In this document: one piece after another, positions 15,061 through 24,213 of the stretch | How the letters are laid out: the number at the start of each line of letters is the position of its first letter | Numbering within the stretch: the stretch's first letter is position 1 | Source of the DNA: JAMXLO01 sp963812505 | GTDB lineage: Bacteria > Pseudomonadota > Alphaproteobacteria > Acetobacterales > Acetobacteraceae | Direction: 5' to 3' | Length of the DNA stretch: 64,000 bases | Assembly (NCBI GenBank): GCA_963812505.1 | Contig: CAWEVM010000027.1 | Location: 186,001-250,000 of the forward strand | Notes under the pieces: model-generated | The model's input: only the letters and a program-made list of their open reading frames with translations | The model's database searches: none | What the model was told of the DNA's origin: nothing | Made by a program: the position numbers and the translations under genes

Positions 15061-16890
15061 TTACGAACCAATCCTCGCGAGTTCGGCGTCCTGCCCGGGC
15101 GCCCTGCTCTCTGAGCCGCTGTCCGCTTGTTGGTCCACGCCTGTCAGGCCAGGCAGCCGAACTGTCACGGTTGTGCCGACACCGGGTTCGCTCGCCAGCG
15201 TCAGGGAGCCTCCGTGCTGTTCCGCCAGCCCCTTGCTCAACGGTAGCCCGAGCCCTGTGCCTCGGCGCTTCCCGGTCTGCGCGTTCTCTACCTGGGCAAA
15301 TGGCAGCATGATGCGCGGAAGGTCCTTGGCGCTTATGCCGATGCCGGTGTCGACCACGTGGATTACGCAGTCAGTGCCGACCTGGCCCGCGCTGATCGTC
15401 ACCGTCCCGCCGCGTGGGGTGAACTTGATGGCGTTCGATAGCAGGTTGAGCAGGATCTGCCGCAGCCGCACCTCGTCGGCGTTCAACGGTGGCATGTGCT
15501 GCTCGATCTGAGACTGCACCTCGACGCCGGCGTGCCTGGCGATACCTTCCAGCAAGTCAACGGAGCGTTGCACCTCATCGGCAACATCCAGCGGCATCTT
15601 GTGCAACTTCAGTTCGCCGGCTTCGTGACGAGCATAACTTTGGATCTGTTCGATGATGTCCGCGATGTGGCTCACGCTCCCGTCGATGCGCTCGCAATAG
15701 TTTTGCACTTTCGCATCCTGGGAGCAGGAGGCGATGGCCTCCGCGCAGCCCGACACCACCATCAGCGGCGTGCGGAGCTCGTGACTGAGATAGGCGAAGT
15801 AGCTGCTGCGGGCGCGTGCCGCCTCCTCTACGCCCTGGCGCGCGACACTCGCCGTGGTGCTCTCGATGGTACGCGCGACCAGGCGCCGGCCGATAGCGGC
15901 TGCCATGGCGAGGCTAATGACGATCAGGGCCAGCGTGCAGACGATGCTGAGCGCCAGGAAGCGCCACACCCGGTCGGTCAGCTCGGCGGTCGGCACGCCA
16001 ACCGCGACCGTCCAACCCGAAACGTCCGAGCGAGCCCAGGCGGTTGAGACACTGATACCATCGATCGTGCGCCCTGCTGTCGTGCCGGCCGCGACCGGCT
16101 CCTGCGCGATGGCTTGCAGGAACGCCTGCGGCGCCTTCTGCCCAACGAACCGGGGCTCGTCTTGTGACCGCGCAATGATGGTGCCCGTGCTGTCGATGAC
16201 ACCGGCGATCCAGCCGGTGGGCAAATGCTGCTGGCGCAAGATCGCGCTCTTGCGTTCGGGAAAGAGACCGATGGAAAGATCGTAGACGACCTGGCCGTCT
16301 CGAATGACCGGCACCTCGACGCTGAGCACCGCGCGGCGCATCAGCCCGCCGATATAAAGATCGGAAATCACCGGCTTGGCTGTGGCAAAGATTGTTTGAA
16401 CGATCTCGGGATTGCCGTGGCGCGGCAGCGGCTGGCCGAACGGTTGCAGGGTGTTGAGCACCTGCTGACCCGATGCATCGCTCAGGACCACGTTGCTGCC
16501 GACGCCGCTGCGCTGAATGGCATTGGTGGCACGCACGCGAAATCTGGCGAGGTCGCCCTCGAGCAAGCTCTGGGATGTCGCGAGGGTCTCCGCAAGCACT
16601 GTAGCCGCAGCCACATCGCGATCGATGGCAACCATCACAGAGCGGGCGGCAGCGGCGGCGTCGCGCTCAACCAGCGCACGGGCGTCGATCTCGGCATTGT
16701 AGAGCAGTACGGCCGCGGCCAGCCAGACCGGCAGGGCGGTGGCGAGGACGACCAGCATGAATTCCGAGCGAAATATACCGGCGAGACGGCGCATGCGCGG
16801 CGGTCTATCGCGGAGCACGGTGCCGCGAGTGATACGGTCGTTAAAATGACGCAATAATGCGGTGGGGCAACGTAATGGCTGCCTGGCCAT
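15061..16890 (-). CDS. Membrane sensor histidine kinase with Cache-like periplasmic domain
   Basis: About 609 residues. An N-terminal TM helix (FMLVVLATALPVWLAAAVLL), a ~230-residue periplasmic sensor with double-Cache-like landmarks (LSDASGQQVLNT, ISDLYIGGL, GWTVAVGVP) and a second TM helix (LALSIVCTLALIVISLAM). The kinase core follows: H-box FAYLSHELRTPL, N-box LNLLSNAIKFTP, G1 DTGIGIS, G2 GTGLGLPLSKGL. No response regulator is adjacent, so it is an orphan whose partner is elsewhere. The start may be ATG 16890 or the later ATG 16794, which begins closer to the first TM. Confidence 0.9.
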   Translation of the reverse strand: MARQPLRCPTALLRHFNDRITRGTVLRDRPPRMRRLAGIFRSEFMLVVLATALPVWLAAAVLLYNAEIDARALVERDAAAAARSVMVAIDRDVAAATVLAETLATSQSLLEGDLARFRVRATNAIQRSGVGSNVVLSDASGQQVLNTLQPFGQPLPRHGNPEIVQTIFATAKPVISDLYIGGLMRRAVLSVEVPVIRDGQVVYDLSIGLFPERKSAILRQQHLPTGWIAGVIDSTGTIIARSQDEPRFVGQKAPQAFLQAIAQEPVAAGTTAGRTIDGISVSTAWARSDVSGWTVAVGVPTAELTDRVWRFLALSIVCTLALIVISLAMAAAIGRRLVARTIESTTASVARQGVEEAARARSSYFAYLSHELRTPLMVVSGCAEAIASCSQDAKVQNYCERIDGSVSHIADIIEQIQSYARHEAGELKLHKMPLDVADEVQRSVDLLEGIARHAGVEVQSQIEQHMPPLNADEVRLRQILLNLLSNAIKFTPRGGTVTISAGQVGTDCVIHVVDTGIGISAKDLPRIMLPFAQVENAQTGKRRGTGLGLPLSKGLAEQHGGSLTLASEPGVGTTVTVRLPGLTGVDQQADSGSESRAPGQDAELARIGS

Positions 16891-17180
16891 CACAGCCGAT
16901 CGCTCAGCCTCATCGGGTCGATACCAATGCGCGGCTGAGGGCCCCGTTGCGCGAGGCCCCCGCGCGTTGCGCCGGCTCTCACGGCGGTGCTTCTGCCGCT
17001 TCTCGCCGATGCGCGTTGTCTAGCTACAGCTAGCTAGCGGGCAATCGCACGCACTGCGATCGTAAAAGGACGCGAGCATCGACCCTCCCATGGGGAGGTC
17101 GTGGGTGGCGGCGCCATGTGACGAACGGTCTACCTTCAGATTTCGCCTCGGTCACCGTGCCATGTGGCTGATCATGTTAG

Positions 17181-18572
17181 TCAGGCCAACGCGAAGTTGC
17201 TGGCGTGCAGCGATCCCGCATCGACACCGGGCAACAACAACGAACTGCCATTGGGCAGGTTGATCGTTGCCCCGCCGGAGACCGCATAGGTCGTCGCTGC
17301 CAGCACGTCGCTGACGGACGCGAACTGCGCCTTGCTGAACTCGATCATATCCTGCGCCGGGCTGAAACCGCTGATCGTGTCCGAACCGGTCGTAAGGCTG
17401 GTGAGCACGAACTCATCCGGCGACGCCGGTGTCGCCGCCAAGGTCTCGTTGGCCGATGTGCCGTAGATGAACCGCATATTATTGTCGAGCAGACTCCACC
17501 CCGTGCCGGGGTTCCCCACAAGACCGCCGCCGATGACGGTGGTGCCGCTCATCTGCCACAGCGCGACCGATCCATTATCGTTTTGAAACGAGATTTCGTT
17601 GCTCCCCGCGCCCTTAATGTGCCAGGTCGGCCCGGGGTTCCCCACAAGACCGCCGCCGATGACGGTGGTGCCGTTCATGTCCCACACCGCGACCGACCCG
17701 TTGGTGGTGTTCTGAAAGACGATGTCGGTGTGACCGTCGCCGAAGAAATTGCCGGTGCCCTCGATTTGCCAGCCCGGCCCGGGGTTCCCCACAAGACCGC
17801 CACCGACAACGCTAGTGCCGTTCATTTCCCACAGCGCGATCGACCCGTCGTTGCTGTTCTGAAAGAGGATGGCGTTGTTGCCGTCGTTGAAAAAATTACC
17901 GGTGCCCTCGATTTGCCAGCCCGGCCCGGGGTTCGCCACAAGACCGCCACCGACAATGCTAATGCCGTTCATTTCCCACAGCGCGACCGACCCGTCGTCG
18001 TTCTGCAGGACGATGCCGCTGCTGCCACCAGTGAAGAAAACGTTCGTGCCCTTGACGTGCCAGGTCGGCCCGGGGTTCGCCACAAGACCACCGCCGACAA
18101 CGGCGGTCCCGCTCATGTTCCACAGCGCGACCGACCCGTCGTTGTTCTGCAGGACAATGGCGCTGCTGCCGCCGCCGAAGAGACCAGGCGCCACCGATCT
18201 GGACCAGGAACCGTCGGCGTCGTGGATGAACCAGTCGCCCGTTGTGGCATCCTCGCCAAACACTAGGCCGCCGTAGTACACCAGCTTTGCGGTACCCCCG
18301 CCTAGGGAGATCGGAGCTCCGTTTTGTTCCGCAACGTCGCCATCGGCTGAAATAGTGTAGACATTCCCCGCAGCATCGGTGAAAGAGCCGGAACCAGGTG
18401 TGATGGCTGTGCCGCCGGCCGTGCCCTCGACTTGCCAGCCTGGCCCAGGGTTCCCCACAAGTCCGCCGCCGATAACGCTGATGCCGCTAAGGTCCCACAG
18501 CGCGACCGACCCGTTGCTGTTTTGGAAGAGGAAGTCGGAGTCATTGTCGCCGAAGAAATCGCTATTGCTCAT
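17181..18572 (-). CDS. Secreted tandem-repeat protein with embedded GSFTD module and type-I-secretion-like C-terminus
   Basis: 463 residues, low in Lys/Arg and rich in Gly/Asn/Asp. Six copies of a ~42-49 residue repeat with core GSVALWxMxGTxVxGGGLVxNPGPxW followed by GTGNFFxDGxxDIxFQN, like FG-GAP/VCBS-type propeller repeats. Between repeats 1 and 2 a different ~70-residue module is inserted (GSFTDAAGNVYTI through FGEDATTGDWFIHDADG). The same module makes up the protein at 61674. The C-terminal ~90 residues (GSDTISGFSPAQDMIEFSKA, ending LLLPGVDAGSLHASNFALA) resemble C-termini of type-I-secreted proteins. No Sec signal is present. ATG at 18572; the upstream Met adds an unsupported leader. Confidence 0.88.
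   Translation of the reverse strand: MSNSDFFGDNDSDFLFQNSNGSVALWDLSGISVIGGGLVGNPGPGWQVEGTAGGTAITPGSGSFTDAAGNVYTISADGDVAEQNGAPISLGGGTAKLVYYGGLVFGEDATTGDWFIHDADGSWSRSVAPGLFGGGSSAIVLQNNDGSVALWNMSGTAVVGGGLVANPGPTWHVKGTNVFFTGGSSGIVLQNDDGSVALWEMNGISIVGGGLVANPGPGWQIEGTGNFFNDGNNAILFQNSNDGSIALWEMNGTSVVGGGLVGNPGPGWQIEGTGNFFGDGHTDIVFQNTTNGSVAVWDMNGTTVIGGGLVGNPGPTWHIKGAGSNEISFQNDNGSVALWQMSGTTVIGGGLVGNPGTGWSLLDNNMRFIYGTSANETLAATPASPDEFVLTSLTTGSDTISGFSPAQDMIEFSKAQFASVSDVLAATTYAVSGGATINLPNGSSLLLPGVDAGSLHASNFALA
17500..18500 (-). repeat. Tandem DNA repeats inside the repeat-protein gene
   Basis: The landmark GTTCCCCACA/GTTCGCCACA recurs at 17511, 17637, 17784, 17931, 18075 and 18450. Periods are 126, 147, 147 and 144 bases; a 375-base step reflects the inserted GSFTD module. 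High nucleotide identity between copies makes the array prone to recombination and mis-assembly. Confidence 0.85.
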
Positions 18573-18879
18573 TGTGGTGCCTGTCCTCTGCCGGTTCCGC
18601 CCAGAAAAAGCATATCGCAGTGAACAGGCAGTGTCACAGACGTAATAATGGTGATAAGAGATCAAAAATGGTGATATAAGATCAATTTAACGATAGCCGC
18701 ATTCCGGACCTCCGCCGCCAGGCGGAAAGACGACGGTGAGCCGTCTCGGCCAATCCCAATCCGGGGCAGGTGACTGCGGGCTGCCGTGGTGTTTTGGCTC
18801 AAAGATATCGGCAGCGTCGTCGTGGATGGAGCAGTCACCGGTCCCCGCACCGGTCTCTTGGAGGAAGGACGCGGCCTTA
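18573..18879. other. Intergenic region, no gene recognised
   Basis: About 300 bases upstream of the repeat-protein gene. It is A/T-richer near 18640-18690, with the near-repeated ATGGTGATAAGAGATCAAAA / ATGGTGATATAAGATCAA, which may be part of the promoter. No coding sequence is supported. Confidence 0.5.
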
Positions 18880-19270
18880 ACAGGCTGACTGAAGCCCTCC
18901 CGTTGCCAGCGGCGAGCGAAGGCGTGACAAGTCGAAGATGGTGCCGGCCGCCGGACCCAACTTGGGGAAGCAACCCACACGAGGCATTGCGCCAGCCGCA
19001 GCGTGAACAGCATTGCTCCATGGCGCAGCCGGTACAGGCCCACCCGGCGTCCGTCTATCCGCCGGCGATCTGACGATAGCGCACGATCGGCCTGGCGATC
19101 AGCCTGCGGGAACATCGCCTTGTAGGTCGCGAATTTCATCAGGCTGCGTTGCGGCGCGACTTCGCCGCGCGCGATGTCCGATCAGGTAGGAGCTGCCCTG
19201 AAAGGTGAAGAACGAGATCCCAAGAGGCAGGGCCAGATTGGTATGCGGAATGCTCCCCGCGCCCGCGGTT
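18880..19270 (-). pseudogene. Decayed AlgI-like MBOAT acyltransferase fragment
   Basis: Reading the minus strand and allowing frame changes gives LALPLGISFFTFQGSSYLI, then DIARGEVAPQRSLMKFATYK and AMFPQ, then LIARPIVRYRQIA, then VGLYRLRHGAMLFTLRLAQ, then IFDLSRLRSPLATGGLQSA. In order, these match the membrane-bound O-acyltransferase core (LPLGISFFTF, FPQLIAGPIVRYRQIA) of alginate/cellulose acetylation proteins. At least three frame changes are needed and the gene lacks both ends, including the active-site His region. Other AlgI-cluster genes are absent. This is a remnant rather than a sequencing artefact, because of multiple lesions and large deletions. Confidence 0.72.
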
Positions 19271-19312
19271 TGTCCCTGTTACTGAAGTCAGAATCCGCGC
19301 AACTTGGATTGA

Positions 19313-20047
19313 CTAACGGTTCCTCTCGGTGTTCGCCGCGGTGAGGTTTAGCCCGATCAGCCGGTCCAGGCTCGCCCGATCAGCCAGCAGCGCTCGCGAT
19401 GGCGCGCGCAGCGCGATGGTGCCGCGCTCGATCACCACCGCCTCGCGCGCCAGCGACAGTGCAACCTCCGTGTGCTGCTCGATCAACATGATCGCGGTGC
19501 CTTCCTCCGCCATCATGCGACCGATGGCCTCAGCCAGTTCGTCGACGATGACAGGCGCCAGGCCTTCCAGCGGTTCGTCGAGCAGCAGCAGCGCGGGATT
19601 GGTCATCAGCGCGCGGGCGATCGCCAGCATTTGCTGCTCGCCGCCGGATAGATGGCTCCCCATGTTGCGCTGCCGCTCGGCCAGACGCGGGAACAGTTGA
19701 TACACGGCGTGGACATCCCATCGACCGGTGCGCGCGGCGACGGTCAGGTTCTCCTCGACGGTCAACGACGGGAATATCTCGCGTTCCTGCGCGACCCAGC
19801 CAATGCCCAGACGCGCGCGGCGATGCGGCGCGATCCGGGCGATGTCGCGCCCGCGCCAACGCATGCCACCGGAGGCAACCCGGGTGAAGCCCATGATGGT
19901 GAGCAGCAGCGTCGTCTTGCCGACGCCGTTGCGGCCGAGTACCGCGAGACTGCCGCCTTCCGCCAGTTCAAACGAGATGCCGTCGATCACGACAAACTCG
20001 CCATAGCCGGCACGCACGGCATCGAGAGCCAGCAGCGTGTCAGGCAT
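19313..20047 (-). CDS. livF: Branched-chain amino acid-type ABC transporter ATPase LivF
   Basis: Cytoplasmic ATPase of a HAAT-family importer. The 244-residue protein has Walker A GRNGVGKTT, signature LSGGEQQ, Walker B LLLLDEP and the switch His in IEQH. ATG at 20047 lies inside the end of livG (8-nt overlap), showing translational coupling. Last gene of a minus-strand operon. Confidence 0.93.
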   Translation of the reverse strand: MPDTLLALDAVRAGYGEFVVIDGISFELAEGGSLAVLGRNGVGKTTLLLTIMGFTRVASGGMRWRGRDIARIAPHRRARLGIGWVAQEREIFPSLTVEENLTVAARTGRWDVHAVYQLFPRLAERQRNMGSHLSGGEQQMLAIARALMTNPALLLLDEPLEGLAPVIVDELAEAIGRMMAEEGTAIMLIEQHTEVALSLAREAVVIERGTIALRAPSRALLADRASLDRLIGLNLTAANTERNR

Positions 20048-20795
20048 GGCGCGAGCGGCCGAGATAGACCTCGCGCACACGCGGGTCCGCAGCGATCTCG
20101 GCTGGCGTGCCCTCGAGGAGAAGGCGTCCGCCCACCATCACGATGACCCGGCTGGCGAAGCGAAACACCACCTCCATGTCGTGCTCGATGAACAGCACGG
20201 TGATGTCCGACGACAGGTTGGCGATCGCCTCGAACAGTTCGCTGCCTTCGTGGCGCGGCACGCCGGCGGCGGGCTCGTCGAGCAGCAGCACCTTCGGTTT
20301 CGTCGCCAGCGCCAGCGCGATCTCAAGCAGCCGTTGCTGGCCGTAGGCAAGCTCCCGCGTCGCGCGGTAGCAGACCTGCCCGAGCCTCAGCGATGCCAGG
20401 ATCTCATAGGCCTCGTCCACCGCCTGGTGGTACGCGGCGGGGCGTCGCCACCAGATGCCGGCCACGCCCTGCCGTTCGCAGATTGCCAAGGTCACCGCCT
20501 CGATCGGCTCCAGATCGGGGAACAGCGTGTTGATCTGGAAGGTGCGCGTCAGGCCGCGTTTGACGCGGCGATGCGGTTCGAGCGCGGTGATCTCCTCCTC
20601 GCCAAGCATGATCTGCCCAGAGTCCGGGCGGAGCGTTCCGGTGATCAGATTGATCAGTGTGGTCTTGCCGGCGCCGTTCGGGCCGATCAGCGCGTAGCGG
20701 GCGCCTTGCGGCAGAGAGATCGCGACATCCTGCGCGACGACCAGGGAGCCGAAGCTCTTGTGCAGAGCGGCGGTGCGCAGCGCCGGGACGGTCAT
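20040..20795 (-). CDS. livG: Branched-chain amino acid-type ABC transporter ATPase LivG
   Basis: Second ATPase of the importer, 251 residues. Walker A GPNGAGKTT, Q-loop region TRTFQI, degenerate signature LAYGQQRLLEIA, Walker B VLLLDEPAAG and switch FIEHDMEVV. ATG at 20795 overlaps the livM stop by 4 nt. A much longer in-frame upstream extension runs antisense-like through livM and is rejected. Confidence 0.93.
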   Translation of the reverse strand: MTVPALRTAALHKSFGSLVVAQDVAISLPQGARYALIGPNGAGKTTLINLITGTLRPDSGQIMLGEEEITALEPHRRVKRGLTRTFQINTLFPDLEPIEAVTLAICERQGVAGIWWRRPAAYHQAVDEAYEILASLRLGQVCYRATRELAYGQQRLLEIALALATKPKVLLLDEPAAGVPRHEGSELFEAIANLSSDITVLFIEHDMEVVFRFASRVIVMVGGRLLLEGTPAEIAADPRVREVYLGRSRHA

Positions 20796-21781
20796 GCTGC
20801 AGGGGTTGCGGAAGGCACGAGCTTCTCTGTTGCCTTGGCCAGACCGCCCAGGATGCCGTTCGGCAGGAACAGCACCACTCCGATCAGCATCATGCCGATC
20901 CAGAAGTACCAGTATTGCGGATTGATGCCGGAGAGCCGGTCGCGCGCCACCAGGTAGACAATGGCTCCGATGACGCCACCATAAAGTCGTCCCGTCCCGC
21001 CAATCACCAGGATGGTGACGAGTTCCGCCGACCGCTCGAAACTCAACGCACCCAACGACACGAACTGCGTCGTCTGCGCCAGCAGGCCGCCGGCCAGACC
21101 CGCAATCGTAGCTGCGATTGTATAGATCGCGCGCAGCCGTGCGCTGCTCGGCGCGCCGATCGCCGGCATGCGACGCTCGTTCTCGCGGATGGCGCGCAAG
21201 GATAATCCGAACGGAGAGTGCACCAGCCGACGCGCCGCCAGCACTACCAGCAGCAGCATCGCCAGCGCGTAGGCGTAGGCGGTGTAGCCGTAGAGATCGA
21301 AGTCGAACCGTCCTAACAGCGGCCACATCGCGACACCCTGCAGGCCGTCATTGCCGCCGGTAAGCCAGTCCTCGCGGTTCGCCACCTCGTAGAGCAGCAG
21401 GCCGATGCCGAGTGTGATCATGATCAGGGCGAGGTGGCGGACGCGCACAACCAGGAAGCCGGTGAGATAGCCGAACACTCCGGCCGCTGCCGCCGCGAGC
21501 ACCAGACCGGAGAACGGTTCCCCCCAACCGGCCTTGGCGATCAGTCCGGCGGTGTAGGCGCCGAGACCGAAATACGCCGCGTGACCGAGCGAGACCAGCC
21601 CGGCGTACCCCATGATGAGATCGAGCGAGACTGCAAAGATCGCGGTGATCGCGATCTGGCTTGCCAAGGTGAGATAGGTCGGCACCAGGACGAAGGGCAG
21701 CAATGTCGCCAGCCAGAAGGCGACCTCCATCGGGTGCCAGCGCTGCTTTGCCGCCAGGTGTCGATGCGGACCTGCGGCCAA
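20792..21781 (-). CDS. livM: Branched-chain amino acid-type ABC transporter permease LivM
   Basis: 329-residue inner-membrane permease with about 8-10 hydrophobic helices. It carries the family landmarks DLIMGYAGLVSLGHAAYFGLGAY and LRAIRENERR (the cytoplasmic loop contacting the ATPases), and the C-terminal WFWIGMMLIGVVLFLPNGI-type segment. It starts 7 nt after the HtrA-like gene stop. The N-terminal start may be ATG 21781 or the Met 17 codons later. Confidence 0.92.
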   Translation of the reverse strand: MAAGPHRHLAAKQRWHPMEVAFWLATLLPFVLVPTYLTLASQIAITAIFAVSLDLIMGYAGLVSLGHAAYFGLGAYTAGLIAKAGWGEPFSGLVLAAAAAGVFGYLTGFLVVRVRHLALIMITLGIGLLLYEVANREDWLTGGNDGLQGVAMWPLLGRFDFDLYGYTAYAYALAMLLLVVLAARRLVHSPFGLSLRAIRENERRMPAIGAPSSARLRAIYTIAATIAGLAGGLLAQTTQFVSLGALSFERSAELVTILVIGGTGRLYGGVIGAIVYLVARDRLSGINPQYWYFWIGMMLIGVVLFLPNGILGGLAKATEKLVPSATPAA

Positions 21782-21788
21782 TGCCGCG

Positions 21789-23246
21789 CTATCCCTCTGC
21801 CTCCAACCGCAGAACGACCCATTCCGGTCCCGGTATTTTGCGTACTTTGGGCAGGATCAGCATCATCACAAACGGGCGGTTTTCGCCGCGCAATGCGCTG
21901 ATGGCGTGCTGCACATCGCCGGGCTGGGCCATCGGCTTGTCCTGTACCCGCAGGATGACGTCACCCGCGCCAACACCGCGGTGCGCGGCGTCGGAGCCTG
22001 GGAGCACGTTGTTCACCAGCACACCAGTCAGACCGTCCTCCAGTCCCAGCTTGGCACGTTGGTTCGTCTGAATGGCAGAAAGTGACAGTCCGAGATCAGG
22101 CGGGATGGTGAGCTTCGGCCGTTCCGCCGTCATCGGCGCGTCGCGTTCGTCCCACTGGCTGCGCGGCCAGGCCGCGATAGTCACTGGCAGACTGCGCTGC
22201 GCACCGTCGCGCAGCACGACCAGCGGCACCGTATCACCGACCTGCGTCTCGGCGATGTCGCGGAGCAGGGCACGCTCGTCGCCTGGCGCGTCGTCGCCGT
22301 ATTTCAAGATGACATCGCCGATCGCAACGCCAGCCTTGTGGGCGGGGCCGTCGGGCATTACCCACGCGACGACCGAGCCTTGGGGCTTGGTTCCCATCGC
22401 CGTGGCCATCTCCCGCGTGATCTGCTGCACCTTCACGCCCATCCACCCTGGGCGGACCCAGCCGTATTGCATCAGCCGGTCGACGACGAACCGCACGCTG
22501 GCGGAGGGAATGGCGAGGCCGAGACCGGCGGACGCCTCGGTCGGCGAGACGAGAGCGGTGTTCATGCCGATGACACGGCCTTCCATGTCGAACAGCGGTC
22601 CGCCGGAGTTGCCGTGATTGATGGCAGCATCGGTCTGAATGTAATCGTCGTACGGCGAATCCTGGACGTCGCGATTGAGCCCGCTGACGATGCCGCCGGA
22701 GACCGATGTGCCGATGCCCAGCGGATCGCCGATGGCGATCACCTGGTCGCCCACTCGCACCTTCGTACTGTCGCCCCACTGAACGGGCGTCAGTTTGTGA
22801 TCCGCCTGTACCTGCACGATTGCCAGGTCGGCGGTCCTCGACGCGTGCACCAGCTTGCCCGGCATTACCGTGCCGTCGGACAGCGTCACCGAGATCTCGT
22901 ACGCACCTTCGACCACATGGTAGTTCGTGACGATCAGCCCGGAGGGGTCGATGATGAAACCGGATCCAACGAACGACTTCGCAATGTCGTTTCCGGAATC
23001 AAACGATGAGGCAGCATTCGCCATTCTGGCCTCGGTGGGCACTTCCTTGCGGACGGCGATGTTGACCACGGTGGGAAGCAGGCCACGGATCAGGTCAGTT
23101 GTGTGGGTGCCGACATCCTCCGCGACGGCGAAAGTCGCTGGACAGGACAGCATGATTGCCATGAGGGCAACGATGCCGCCGATCCGAACCCGCGCCGCGG
23201 CGCCGCTGATCATCGGCAGCCGAGCGTGCCGAGAGAGTTTGTCCAT
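21789..23246 (-). CDS. HtrA/DegP-like periplasmic serine protease with two PDZ domains
   Basis: 485 residues: signal/anchor segment (IGGIVALMAIMLSCPATFAVA), trypsin-like protease domain with the complete triad (His in TNYHVVEGA, Asp in RTADLAIV, Ser in HGNSGGPLF), then two PDZ domains (MGVKVQQITREMA and LTGVLVNNVLPGSDAA). Expected role is quality control or regulated proteolysis in the periplasm. It is unusually placed between livH and livM on the same strand, with 7 nt to livM and 78 nt from livH, so it is probably transcribed with the transporter. ATG 23246 precedes the signal; the ORF could extend upstream without support. Confidence 0.93.
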   Translation of the reverse strand: MDKLSRHARLPMISGAAARVRIGGIVALMAIMLSCPATFAVAEDVGTHTTDLIRGLLPTVVNIAVRKEVPTEARMANAASSFDSGNDIAKSFVGSGFIIDPSGLIVTNYHVVEGAYEISVTLSDGTVMPGKLVHASRTADLAIVQVQADHKLTPVQWGDSTKVRVGDQVIAIGDPLGIGTSVSGGIVSGLNRDVQDSPYDDYIQTDAAINHGNSGGPLFDMEGRVIGMNTALVSPTEASAGLGLAIPSASVRFVVDRLMQYGWVRPGWMGVKVQQITREMATAMGTKPQGSVVAWVMPDGPAHKAGVAIGDVILKYGDDAPGDERALLRDIAETQVGDTVPLVVLRDGAQRSLPVTIAAWPRSQWDERDAPMTAERPKLTIPPDLGLSLSAIQTNQRAKLGLEDGLTGVLVNNVLPGSDAAHRGVGAGDVILRVQDKPMAQPGDVQHAISALRGENRPFVMMLILPKVRKIPGPEWVVLRLEAEG

Positions 23247-23324
23247 GATTTGATGCCTGCCTCCTTTGCGGGCAATGACACCAGGGAATTGCCGGCTGTC
23301 AAGGAACCATCGTGGCCGCATCGA

Positions 23325-24194
23325 CTACCGCCGGCCGAACAGACCTGAGGGCCGCCAGAGCAGAAGGCTGACCATCACCAGGTAGATGAGAAACGCGCCG
23401 AGCGTGGGGATATAGTATTTGCCCGCCGCATCGCTGACGCCCAGCACGATCGCGGCCAGCAGCGATCCGCGGATCGAGCCGAGCCCGCCGACCGCGACCA
23501 CGATCAGCACGTAGATCAGGTAGGTGAAGGCAAAGTTCGGGTCGAGGCCGACGATCTCGATCGCCAGCGCGCCGCCGAGCCCCGCCAGGCCGCTGCCAAG
23601 CGCGAAGGTGATGGCGAACACGCTGTCCACGTCGATGCCGAGACCCAGCGCCATCCGCTGGTTGTCCACCGCTGCGCGGACCTGGGCGCCAAAGCGGGTG
23701 TATTCCAGTGCCCCAACCAGCAGGACTGTGACCGCCAGCGCGATCGCGATCAGGAACAGCCGGTAGATGCTGAAATTGACACCCATGACGGTCGCATGGC
23801 TGCGCAGGTACGCCGGCAGACGCACCGGCTGCTGCACTGTGCCGTAGAGCCAGGCGGCCGCGGCCACCGAGACGAACACTACGCCCAGCGTCAGCAGCAC
23901 CTGCTGGAGATCGCTCGCGCGATACAGCCGGCGGAACAGCGTACGTTCGAGCGCCACGCTGACCACGGCGGCCGCCAGGAACGCGCACGGCAAGGTGGCG
24001 AAGAATGGCCAGCCGCGCTCCATCAATGTCACGGTCACATAGGCGCCGAGCATGGCGAAGCTGCCATGCGCGAGATTGACGAAGTTCATCATGCCCAGCG
24101 TCACCGACAGTCCGACCGACAGCAGAAACAGCAGCATGCCGTAGGCGAAGCCGTCGAACAGGACGCCGAGGGCAGGGGCAATCACCTCCCGCAC
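23325..24194 (-). CDS. livH: Branched-chain amino acid-type ABC transporter permease LivH
   Basis: 289-residue permease with the family N-terminal segment LGMMNFVNLAHGSFAMLGAY, multiple TM helices, the loop RAAVDNQRMALGLGID and a C-terminal LIYLVMVSLLLWRPSGLFG. It pairs with LivM to form the membrane channel. It lies 19 nt downstream of the substrate-binding protein gene. Confidence 0.93.
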   Translation of the reverse strand: MREVIAPALGVLFDGFAYGMLLFLLSVGLSVTLGMMNFVNLAHGSFAMLGAYVTVTLMERGWPFFATLPCAFLAAAVVSVALERTLFRRLYRASDLQQVLLTLGVVFVSVAAAAWLYGTVQQPVRLPAYLRSHATVMGVNFSIYRLFLIAIALAVTVLLVGALEYTRFGAQVRAAVDNQRMALGLGIDVDSVFAITFALGSGLAGLGGALAIEIVGLDPNFAFTYLIYVLIVVAVGGLGSIRGSLLAAIVLGVSDAAGKYYIPTLGAFLIYLVMVSLLLWRPSGLFGRR

Positions 24195-24213
24195 CCCCTG
24201 GTACGCGGTAGAC

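Noticed and set aside
17081..17100. GACCCTCCCATGGGGAGGTC hairpin as a terminator
   Set aside because: Imperfect stem, no T-run, and it lies upstream rather than downstream of the histidine kinase gene.
15026..18276. Plus-strand ORFs opposite the histidine kinase and repeat protein
   Set aside because: Low-complexity shadow frames opposite genes with clear domains.
20796..21326. N-terminal extension of livG
   Set aside because: Runs inside livM in another frame; the ATP-binding domain begins at the 20795 ATG.
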